Assembly: GCA_013140395.1 (NCBI GenBank)
Contig: JABFSY010000033.1
Coordinates: 1 to 8,994, forward strand
Direction: 5' to 3'
DNA length: 8,994 nucleotides
From: Cyclobacteriaceae bacterium
GTDB taxonomy: Bacteria; Bacteroidota; Bacteroidia; Cytophagales; Cyclobacteriaceae
The position numbers and the translations under genes were made by a program. Of this stretch, positions 1 to 6,327 are shown one piece after another; position 1 is the first letter of the stretch, and each line of letters opens with the position of its first letter. A model generated the notes under the pieces. That model saw nothing but the letters and a program-made list of their open reading frames with translations, ran no database searches and was not told the DNA's origin.

Positions 1-66
1 TTGTACTATGTTAGACTGAACACAAACAGAGGAAATAAAACCATCAAAGTGATTAAAAGGAATTAG
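1..66 (+). CDS. C-terminal tail of a protein with a probable T9SS sorting domain (5' end outside window)
   Basis: This is the only plus-strand frame open from the window edge; it runs 21 codons to a TAG at 64-66, while the other two plus frames stop within the first 20 bases. The visible residues include YYVRLNTNRGNKT followed by IKVIKRN. This alternation of aromatic/aliphatic residues, a short turn with Asn/Gly, then a final basic strand is what the last strands of type A T9SS C-terminal sorting domains look like (pattern roughly GxYxVxxxTxxGxxxxKxxxx). In that family the domain sends proteins through the type IX secretion system to the cell surface and is cleaved off. The assignment fits the porX gene at the other end of the window. 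Only 21 residues are visible, so the cargo domain is unknown and the resemblance could be chance. A strong hairpin follows 41 bases after the stop, as expected for a gene end. Confidence 0.5.
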   Translation: MYYVRLNTNRGNKTIKVIKRN

Positions 67-106
67 ACACCGGTTCCAAAAATCGAACAAAAGAACCTAT
101 CAAACT

Positions 107-140
107 AAAAAGGGGACAAAACAAAACTTGTCCCTTTTTT
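107..140. terminator. Bidirectional intrinsic terminator
   Basis: An inverted repeat pairs 107-119 with 128-140 (13 pairs including one G-U, core GGGACAA/TTGTCCC) around an 8-base loop AACAAAAC. The plus strand ends in six T, and the minus strand ends in a T-rich run as well, so it can stop transcripts in both directions. It lies 8 bases beyond the stop codon of the minus-strand gene ending at 149 and 40 bases beyond the plus-strand stop at 66, so it probably serves both converging genes. Confidence 0.8.
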
Positions 141-148
141 ATTAGGCA

Positions 149-916
149 TTATTGGTTGCCTGGTGAAAGTGGATCAGGAGGTGCAAATATTCTAAATGCC
201 AACCCCGCCTGAACGCCCCAAACGGATATTGATTCGTAGTATCTTTGATAAACGCCTCCAATAGTCAGATACGTATTCCAATAACCACGAGAGGCTAATC
301 TTTTTTCAAATTGGGCACTGAATTCTCTCCGTGCTGTGACGTCCGTTTCAAAATCTTGAGCCCAACGATACTCAAACAAAATACCCCTCTTCTTCGAGCT
401 CGATTGGATCAACGCACCAACACTCGATTCAAAAAATGTCTGCCTACCTCCAAAATTTTCTTTCATAAAGCCAGCGCCTAGGCGCCCCACCACGTTTCGT
501 GTTGTCACAATATTAAACTGCACTATTTGCCAATCTATGGAACTCAAGTCAGTGGTTCCATTCACCGTTTCCTCCAGCAGGTAGTTGACTCGAAAATCAC
601 TGGAGAAAAGCCCCCAATTGCCTCGAACACGTGGATTAACCAAATAGTATCTCGAGGGCTGAGTGGCAACCTGGGTGATTACATCCAATGAAACTAGGGA
701 AGGATTAACTTCTCTCTTCTTGAGTTTATACTGCTGCCAATCGGCCAACCCATTGATCGCATCGGCCATGAAATAAAAGAAAAAGGCACTACCTCCGGAT
801 CCACCACGATCACCCCCTCTACTCGCGTTGCTTGCCGAAGCACTTTTAATATCCCCTACTTGAGCAGATGCAATAAGCACCTGCAAGAATACGATGGATG
901 TAAGTAAGCGTTTCAT
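149..916 (-). CDS. Uncharacterised exported protein, probable outer-membrane beta-barrel
   Basis: The product is 255 residues long and I do not recognise a named family. The ATG at 916 is chosen because it begins a classic signal peptide, MKRLLTSIVFLQVLIASAQ, with likely cleavage near residue 19; the frame stays open upstream to 1075, but that stretch overlaps the permease gene and has no signal character. After the signal comes a Ser/Gly/Arg-rich linker (about 24-43), a hydrophobic aromatic patch FFFYFMADAING (45-56), then a domain of alternating polar/hydrophobic strands from about 70 to the end (for example RVRGNWGLFSSDFRVNYLLEE, seen in parts at 96-116, and 215-244) with an Arg-Ile-Phe strand end followed by a Pro-rich tail. 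This suggests a small barrel or beta-sandwich in the envelope. A purine-rich AAAAGGG precedes the start. It lies 95 bases downstream of the ybbP-like gene on the same strand and could be co-transcribed. The terminator at 107-140 ends it. Confidence 0.8.
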   Translation of the reverse strand: MKRLLTSIVFLQVLIASAQVGDIKSASASNASRGGDRGGSGGSAFFFYFMADAINGLADWQQYKLKKREVNPSLVSLDVITQVATQPSRYYLVNPRVRGNWGLFSSDFRVNYLLEETVNGTTDLSSIDWQIVQFNIVTTRNVVGRLGAGFMKENFGGRQTFFESSVGALIQSSSKKRGILFEYRWAQDFETDVTARREFSAQFEKRLASRGYWNTYLTIGGVYQRYYESISVWGVQAGLAFRIFAPPDPLSPGNQ

Positions 917-1011
917 TGGATACCCTTTTAACAAAAAATCGAGGTCCCCAAATACTGATACGGGCGTTGACTTGGAAAGTTGCTTCTCCTTGTTGCTTTT
1001 TGCGATAGCTA

Positions 1012-3579
1012 TCAACCTTCCTTGCGCAAAACCTGTAGTGGCGGGGTAGAGATAACTTCTCGTGAATTGAACCACCCTATAAAGACTGTAAGAAAAATCA
1101 CCCCGGCACCAATCGCAGCCAATTCAAAGGGGTCAAATGAAAACTGTACATCAAAGAAAAATTTCGTTAACAACCAGCCTCCACCTAATGATAACAACAT
1201 TCCGGTAAAGGCTGAAAAAACTCCTAGATAACCGTACTCAATCAACGTTATCTTGGTCAACTGACTGGTGCGAGCCCCGATCGTGCGCAGTAAAACGTTC
1301 TCTTTCATTCGAACAAATTTACTATTCATCACAGCTCCTGCTAAGACTACCAGACCGGTAACAATACTGAACAACGCAAGAAAGCGAACGACCAATCCTA
1401 TCTTCTTGAACAATTCATCTACAGTACTTAAAATCAGGCGTAAGTCAATCAGGGATACATTGGGGTAATCAATCACCAGGGCACGTTGAAAGCGAGTGGC
1501 AACTTGTGGGTCATCTACACGGGTGCTTGCTACGTAAATCTGTGGCGCGTTTTCAAGAACACCGGTTGGGAAAACAAAAATAAAATTGGGTGGATCCTTT
1601 GGCCAATTCACTTTTCGAATGCCACCAATCCATGCCTTCATGGGAACTCCTTGCAGATCAAAAACCAGAGAATCACCCACCTTCATTTGAAGTGTCTCGT
1701 GCATGCCTTCCGAAATAGTTACAAAAACAGAATCCCGTCTAGTCGGATAGTACTTTTGTAAATTACCTTTTATCAGTTCCTCTGAAGACGTCAAACTATC
1801 GCGATAGGTAACACGATACTCGCGGGTTAACGCCCACTCAGGAATGCTGGTTGTATCTTTTTGAATGTCTTCAATACTTTTTCCTTTTAGTTCTTTAAGG
1901 CGACAGGTAATAATTGGAACCACCTGATTCACAGGCAACGGCTGATCCTTAATCAACTTTACGACACCTTCTTTTTGACTTGGCTGAATGTCAAACAAAA
2001 TGGTATTTGACTGGTTCTTACCACCGGAAAACTCAACCTGATTCAACAAGCTCTTCTCAATTACATTCAGTGTTGAAATAATAAATGCGCCTAACCCAAT
2101 AGTTACCATCAATACTCTGGTTTGATTGTTGGGACGAAATAAATTTGAAAGCGCATGCCTGAAAATAAACGAAGCATTAGTAGGGAAATACCTTCGAACC
2201 AAAAACAATAATCCGATAGCTACCGAAGCAAGAAGTCCCAATGCTACTGCTAGCCCAACAGAAAACAAGGCGCCAGTAAGTAGGCTTTTTGTCTGATAGG
2301 CCGCTGCTAAAATCGGGAACAAAACAATTAAGCCAATGGCCAACCATTTCGTTTTTGAAAAGAACTTGCCGGGATCAAAATCTGCACGCAACACTGTTAG
2401 TGGCGGAACAAATCGAACGGATACCAAGGGCAACAACGTAAACAGAACCGAAACTATCGCGCCCAAGATAATTCCCTCCCCTATTGCGCGCCACGAAATG
2501 GCGAATTGAAGTTTCAACGGAATATACTCTTGAAAAACAAATGGGATGGATTGATGGATAACTACTCCCAATCCAGAGCCAACCATACTTCCAATAATTC
2601 CGAGAACAAAAATCTGTATAAAATAAATATTAAATGCCTGCCAGCCAGACGAGCCAATGCACCGAAGTATGGCCACATCATCTCTTTTTTCCCTTGCGTA
2701 AATATGTACGGAACTGGCTACGCCAATACACCCTAGTACAAGCGCCACAAATGCAAGCAGCGAAAAGAAACGATACACCGACTTGAGTCCCTGACCTAAG
2801 CCATCCCTTCTGGCTTGAACAGTCTCATAGCCAAATCCTATTTTTTTGGAGAGAGGCTTTATCCTCTCGATCAACTTATTGGTTTCTATTTCTGACCTCG
2901 TCTTGACATACAAACTATACCCAACGCGGCTTCCAAACTGAACCAAGCCCGTTGAATCTAACGCCTCAAGCGAGATATAAACGGCTGGAGCTAGCGTAGA
3001 GGTCAATCCTCCCCCACCGGGTATCTTGGTCACAACACCCGCCATCTTAAAAATTTTGGTTCCGACTTTTATTGAGTCCTCTGAGCTAATCTGATATTGT
3101 GAGGCGAGTGACTCATCCATCATCGCATATCGGCCCGTCTTCATCAATTCATACGCGTTTGATGGGAAAGTCGCCATTTCACCGTAAAATGGAAAATCGC
3201 CTTTCATGGCAGTCAACTTCACGAGTCTAGACTGTTGCGTGTTCATAAACATCACCATCGAAGCCATATCGGCATCCCTGGCAATTTGTTGCTTTGTGGT
3301 GTCGATAACGCTAAAAATATCAGTTTCGAATTTCTTGTTGGAATTCAACACCAGATCTGCGCCCAGTAACTCTTTTGCGTTGCGATCTAGTTCTTCTTGC
3401 AGTGAATAGTTGAGAGAACTGATGGCCACCACAGCAGAAATACCCGTGATCAGGGCAGCCGTGAAAAGAAATAATCGGGATAAATTCTGACGCCCATCGC
3501 GCCATGCCATTTTCCAGACCCAGGGATCCTGAAAAATGTTTTTTGTTACTTTTTTAATTTTGATGATGTACTCGATCAT
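1012..3579 (-). CDS. ybbP: YbbP-like FtsX-family ABC transporter permease
   Basis: This 855-residue inner-membrane permease is the partner of the ATPase encoded just upstream. About ten membrane segments are visible: 35-56, 271-294, 316-342, 367-391, 412-428, 435-462, 489-508, 731-752, 781-806 and 820-838. Two large soluble, presumably periplasmic, regions lie at about 57-270 and 509-730. This is the layout of the long YbbP type (two FtsX modules in one chain), not the four-segment MacB/LolC type. The N-terminal part (WKMAWRDGRQNLSRL, then ELLGADLVL) matches the start typical of YbbP homologues, and each FtsX module carries a cytoplasmic coupling stretch, VAILRCIGSSGWQ (302-314) and VLLRTIGARTSQLT (762-775). 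The family is thought to move lipids or other hydrophobic molecules within the envelope; the substrate is not established. It starts 21 bases after the ATPase stop, so the two genes form an operon. The ATG is the first good start. The length is normal and the frame is intact. Confidence 0.92.
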   Translation of the reverse strand: MIEYIIKIKKVTKNIFQDPWVWKMAWRDGRQNLSRLFLFTAALITGISAVVAISSLNYSLQEELDRNAKELLGADLVLNSNKKFETDIFSVIDTTKQQIARDADMASMVMFMNTQQSRLVKLTAMKGDFPFYGEMATFPSNAYELMKTGRYAMMDESLASQYQISSEDSIKVGTKIFKMAGVVTKIPGGGGLTSTLAPAVYISLEALDSTGLVQFGSRVGYSLYVKTRSEIETNKLIERIKPLSKKIGFGYETVQARRDGLGQGLKSVYRFFSLLAFVALVLGCIGVASSVHIYAREKRDDVAILRCIGSSGWQAFNIYFIQIFVLGIIGSMVGSGLGVVIHQSIPFVFQEYIPLKLQFAISWRAIGEGIILGAIVSVLFTLLPLVSVRFVPPLTVLRADFDPGKFFSKTKWLAIGLIVLFPILAAAYQTKSLLTGALFSVGLAVALGLLASVAIGLLFLVRRYFPTNASFIFRHALSNLFRPNNQTRVLMVTIGLGAFIISTLNVIEKSLLNQVEFSGGKNQSNTILFDIQPSQKEGVVKLIKDQPLPVNQVVPIITCRLKELKGKSIEDIQKDTTSIPEWALTREYRVTYRDSLTSSEELIKGNLQKYYPTRRDSVFVTISEGMHETLQMKVGDSLVFDLQGVPMKAWIGGIRKVNWPKDPPNFIFVFPTGVLENAPQIYVASTRVDDPQVATRFQRALVIDYPNVSLIDLRLILSTVDELFKKIGLVVRFLALFSIVTGLVVLAGAVMNSKFVRMKENVLLRTIGARTSQLTKITLIEYGYLGVFSAFTGMLLSLGGGWLLTKFFFDVQFSFDPFELAAIGAGVIFLTVFIGWFNSREVISTPPLQVLRKEG

Positions 3580-3600
3580 TGTTGTAACGGTGGATTAAGC

Positions 3601-4299
3601 TCAGCTAACTGCTAAACCAGTAACTCGTTCGTTTACTAGCCTACCACCCTTCATTTGCAGAATTCGTTCTGTCTTTTCAGCTAACTCTAAATTATGCGTG
3701 ACCAGAATAAGCGTAGTTTTCTCCTGTCGATTCATCGTAAAAATAAGATCGGTTATCTGATGCGCATTCTCTTCATCCAAGTTTCCGGTTGGTTCATCAG
3801 CAAATAAGATCCGGGGAGAGGTGATAAAAGCTCTTGCCAGCGCTACCCGCTGCTGTTCTCCACCAGAAAGTTGTGTTGGGAAATGATGAAACCGATCTGC
3901 CAGTCCTACCCTTGCGAGTAACTCTTTCGCTTTGATAGAAATATTTTTTTCACCCCGAAGCTCCAATGGAACCATCACGTTTTCCAGTGCTGTGAGAGTT
4001 GGCAATAACTGAAAATTCTGAAATACAAATCCAACAAATTGATTCCGTACATACGCACGGTCATCCTCATTCATCGCATTGAGTTTGAATCCCATCAAAG
4101 ACAAAACTCCGCTACTGGGCACATCCAGGCCTGCGCATAATCCAAGTAGTGTAGTTTTACCACTACCCGATGGGCCAATGATGGCAAGACTAGTTCCCTG
4201 CACTGCACTAAAAGAAACGTCATCTAAAACAGTCAGTGGTCTTTCTCCAGACAGGTAGGTCTTTGTCAGGTTTTCACATTGTAATACTACATCGCTCAT
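3601..4299 (-). CDS. ybbA: YbbA/LolD-like ABC transporter ATP-binding protein
   Basis: This 232-residue ATPase has all the expected motifs: Walker [10 protein letters not shown] (42-50), Q-loop around Gln94 in [16 protein letters not shown], signature LSGGEQQ (144-150), Walker [10 protein letters not shown] with catalytic Glu169, the D-loop NLD, and the switch histidine His202 in VTHN. The [15 protein letters not shown] segment and the short chain without extra domains are typical of the MacB/LolD/YbbA group that powers FtsX-type permeases. It acts as a cytoplasmic dimer on the permease encoded next. YbbA is preferred over LolD because the neighbouring permease is the long YbbP form and because a tesA-like gene lies divergently upstream, as in E. 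coli. The ATG at 4299 gives the usual N-terminus for the family. Its promoter must lie in the 168-base gap before tesA. Confidence 0.93.
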   Translation of the reverse strand: MSDVVLQCENLTKTYLSGERPLTVLDDVSFSAVQGTSLAIIGPSGSGKTTLLGLCAGLDVPSSGVLSLMGFKLNAMNEDDRAYVRNQFVGFVFQNFQLLPTLTALENVMVPLELRGEKNISIKAKELLARVGLADRFHHFPTQLSGGEQQRVALARAFITSPRILFADEPTGNLDEENAHQITDLIFTMNRQEKTTLILVTHNLELAEKTERILQMKGGRLVNERVTGLAVS

Positions 4300-4467
4300 A
4301 CTATCTTGACATAAAATTGAACTCTAGCTCAAAGTAATCGTTTATTACGCTAAAATGTTTTATCTCGTAACAATATATTTTACGGCTATCTACCACATTC
4401 TGTGTAGGTGTCGTTCACACAACTGGATCAACCGAATTTAACAAATGAATAACAAATTACTTAAGAC
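4300..4467. promoter_or_regulatory. Divergent intergenic region between ybbA-like and tesA-like genes
   Basis: This AT-rich 168-base gap separates two divergent start codons, so it should hold the promoters for both the transporter operon (minus) and the esterase (plus). I could not place a convincing Bacteroidota promoter (TTG, about 19-21 bases, TAnnTTTG) on either strand. The nearest match is TTACTTTG on the minus strand at about 4329-4336, with one mismatch and no properly spaced TTG. The assignment rests on gene arrangement, not on recognised motifs. Confidence 0.35.
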
Positions 4468-5073
4468 ATGGTCGTTAAAAGCATTCTATTTATTGTAGCA
4501 CTGTTTGCTTTCCAAACAGATAAACCAACATCCTTGCTCTTTTTTGGTGATAGCCTTACGGCTGGCTATGGACTTTCGCCTGAAGAAGCGTTTCCTGCAC
4601 TCATCGAAAAAGAACTGAATAAAAAAAAGCGCGTGGTTAGTGTGACGAATGCAGGCCTTAGTGGCGAAACATCAGCTGGTGGGCTAGCTCGAATCGATTG
4701 GGTGCTCCGACAACCAATTGACATTTTCATATTAGAACTAGGCGCCAACGATGGGTTGCGCGGATTACCTCTTGATCAAACACGCAAGAATTTGCAGGGG
4801 ATTTTAGATAAAGTAAAAAACAAAAATCCAAAGGCAAAACTAGTCATTGCAGGAATGATGGTTCCGCCCAACATGGGGCCGCAGTACAGCAAAGAATTTA
4901 GCAAAATCTATCCAGATCTAGCCAAACAGAATAAGGCAACATTGATTCCCTTTTTACTGGATGGTGTTGGTGGAAATGAAAAATTGAATCAGGCGGATGG
5001 CATTCATCCAAACGTAGAGGGACATCGAATTATCGCCAGAAACCTGAGCGCTGTATTCTTGAAGCTGATCTAG
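4468..5073 (+). CDS. tesA: TesA-like SGNH arylesterase/lysophospholipase
   Basis: This 201-residue SGNH/GDSL hydrolase has all conserved blocks: GDSLTAGYG (27-35) with nucleophile Ser29, NAGLSGETSAGG (61-72) with oxyanion-hole Gly66, GANDGLRG (92-99) with Asn94, and DGIHPN (177-182) giving catalytic Asp177 and His180. GDSLTAGYG together with GANDGLRGLP is characteristic of the TesA/acyl-CoA thioesterase I branch, which hydrolyses acyl thioesters, aryl esters and lysophospholipids in the periplasm. The first 17 residues (MVVKSILFIVALFAFQT) look like a short signal peptide without a lipobox cysteine, so export to the periplasm is likely. The start is forced: an in-frame TAA lies at 4462-4464, two codons before the ATG. 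It is divergent from the ybbA-like gene and converges on a second SGNH gene only 20 bases beyond its stop. Confidence 0.93.
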   Translation: MVVKSILFIVALFAFQTDKPTSLLFFGDSLTAGYGLSPEEAFPALIEKELNKKKRVVSVTNAGLSGETSAGGLARIDWVLRQPIDIFILELGANDGLRGLPLDQTRKNLQGILDKVKNKNPKAKLVIAGMMVPPNMGPQYSKEFSKIYPDLAKQNKATLIPFLLDGVGGNEKLNQADGIHPNVEGHRIIARNLSAVFLKLI

Positions 5074-5093
5074 CAATCGCCCAAAGTCGCTTG

Positions 5094-5753
5094 TTAATGG
5101 ATATCTAATCCTTTAGAAATAAGCTCGACCCAATACGCATACATTTTGCCTGAAGGATGTAATCCATCAGCGGCAACTAAGGTTGGATCGCTTAAGCCGT
5201 CACGCGAAATATCGGTGATATTAAAATATCGAATTCCATGCTTATAAGTTATTTGCGCATTGATTTCATTGAATTCATCGATGGCTTTTGAAATCGCTTC
5301 TTGCTTAGGCTTGCCAAAAGGCGTAAAACCATAGTCGGGTATTGAAACTACAAAGACACGTTGCTTCTTTCCTCGCGCTAATCGAACGGCCCATTTTAAT
5401 AGTTCTTCAAACTCATTTGCATACATCGCACTAGACTTTCCCTGATATTGATTGTTAACACCGATTAGTAATGAAACCAATTCATATTCATTTTTAAGAT
5501 TGGCTTTTGTCATCGCATTTCGTAAGTCATCGGTGCGCCAGCCAGTGGTTGCAATAATCGTAGGCTTACCGAGCTGAATGCCTTTCTTTGCCAGGGAATC
5601 TACCAGTTGATTTGGCCATCTCTCCGGCTCAGTCACACTTTCTCCAATGGTATAGGAATCACCGAGCGCTAAATACTTGATGGGCATTGGTACCTCTTGT
5701 GCATCCATACGATAAGATAGAATAAGGAAAAATATGATGAGTCTCGTTTTCAA
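5094..5753 (-). CDS. Exported SGNH/GDSL-family hydrolase, non-TesA type
   Basis: Numbered from the chosen start (219 residues), the SGNH blocks are GDSYTIGE (31-38, nucleophile Ser33), TTGWRTDDL (69-77, oxyanion Gly71), GVNNQYQG (98-105, Asn100) and DGLHPSGK (196-203, Asp196 and His199). It is therefore a probable esterase or lipase of the same superfamily as its neighbour but from a different branch: block I and block III differ, and it has an insert rich in Lys/Arg around 120-135. Substrate unknown. No ATG precedes the catalytic domain except one at 5708 that would remove the hydrophobic leader. The TTG at 5753 gives a plausible signal peptide (KTRLIIFFLILSYRMDAQ after the start), so I use it; other TTG codons at 5783 and 5801 are possible, and an in-frame TAG closes the frame just beyond. 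The gene lies tail to tail with the tesA-like gene. Confidence 0.85.
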   Translation of the reverse strand: MKTRLIIFFLILSYRMDAQEVPMPIKYLALGDSYTIGESVTEPERWPNQLVDSLAKKGIQLGKPTIIATTGWRTDDLRNAMTKANLKNEYELVSLLIGVNNQYQGKSSAMYANEFEELLKWAVRLARGKKQRVFVVSIPDYGFTPFGKPKQEAISKAIDEFNEINAQITYKHGIRYFNITDISRDGLSDPTLVAADGLHPSGKMYAYWVELISKGLDIH

Positions 5754-5843
5754 GCTAAATTTGACTTTGACGAAATTGCTCAATATTATAGTAACTAGCA
5801 ATACCTCGGCAGAAAACTATTGCTGAACTAAAACTCTTTTACG

Positions 5844-6278
5844 ATGACACCTGACAAACTGTTTCAGATTTGTAACACTGTAGCACCACTCGGCTGGCTA
5901 CTATTGATTTTTGCACCCAAATGGAAATGGACAAAAACGATAGTCATCTCTGGCATCTTCTCGCTTTTATTGGGACTGGTGTATTTTACGTTAATCGTAC
6001 TATTTTTTGGTAAACAAGAGGGTGATTTTAATTCGTTGCAGGGTGTCATGAAATTGTTTACTAGTCCATGGGGTGTAACAGCCGGCTGGATCCACTACCT
6101 GGCCTTCGATCTTTTTATTGGAAGTTGGGAACTTTCTAACGGGCAAAAGAACGGTATGCCTCACTACCTGCTTGTTCCTTGTCTGATAATGACTCTATTT
6201 TTTGGTCCTATTGGCTTACTTCTTTTCTTTCTGCTAAGAGCATCCAAAACCAAGAAATTTATCCATGAAAATTTTTGA
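5844..6278 (+). CDS. ABA4-like (DUF4281) integral membrane protein
   Basis: This 144-residue protein has four hydrophobic segments, at about 7-24, 32-55, 77-95 and 108-131. The pattern matches the ABA4-like/DUF4281 family: an N-terminal PLGWLLLIFAPKW (15-27), the hallmark GWIHYLAFDLFIGSWE (81-96), and a last helix with FGPIGLLLFFLLR (120-132). The family is named after plant ABA4, which is needed to make neoxanthin from violaxanthin in plastids; bacterial members are widespread, but I know of no established function. By analogy a role with carotenoids or other polyenes in the inner membrane is possible, but no carotenoid gene is in the window. It stands alone on the plus strand, divergent from the second SGNH gene and convergent with the ald operon. 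The ATG is the natural start. A TAAATTTG at 5756-5763 resembles a -7 element but lacks a spaced TTG. Confidence 0.82.
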   Translation: MTPDKLFQICNTVAPLGWLLLIFAPKWKWTKTIVISGIFSLLLGLVYFTLIVLFFGKQEGDFNSLQGVMKLFTSPWGVTAGWIHYLAFDLFIGSWELSNGQKNGMPHYLLVPCLIMTLFFGPIGLLLFFLLRASKTKKFIHENF

Positions 6279-6327
6279 GCCCGTCAGAGCAATTCGCAGA
6301 CACAACCCACTGCTATTAGTTATAAAG

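Noticed and set aside
149..1075. A longer form of the exported protein starting at 1075.
   Set aside because: The extra 53 residues overlap the permease gene, look non-natural, and would bury a perfect signal peptide that begins at 916.
980..2736. Several open plus-strand frames of 66-91 codons (for example 980-1231, 1268-1468, 1486-1761, 2506-2736).
   Set aside because: They lie mostly antisense to the ybbP-like gene, which has clear homology features; the short frames show no domains or sensible composition.
4353..4364. Short inverted repeat TAAAATGTTTTA in the divergent ybbA/tesA gap, as an operator.
   Set aside because: The arms are only five A/T pairs, which is common by chance in AT-rich DNA, and it is not repeated.
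5756..5763. TAAATTTG, a match to the Bacteroidota -7 consensus TAnnTTTG, 80 bases upstream of the ABA4-like gene.
   Set aside because: There is no TTG at the right distance upstream, and one such 6-base match is expected by chance in AT-rich DNA.
6279..6327. A terminator between the convergent ABA4-like and ald genes.
   Set aside because: Only 4-6 base imperfect inverted repeats are present, and no T-run follows them on either strand.
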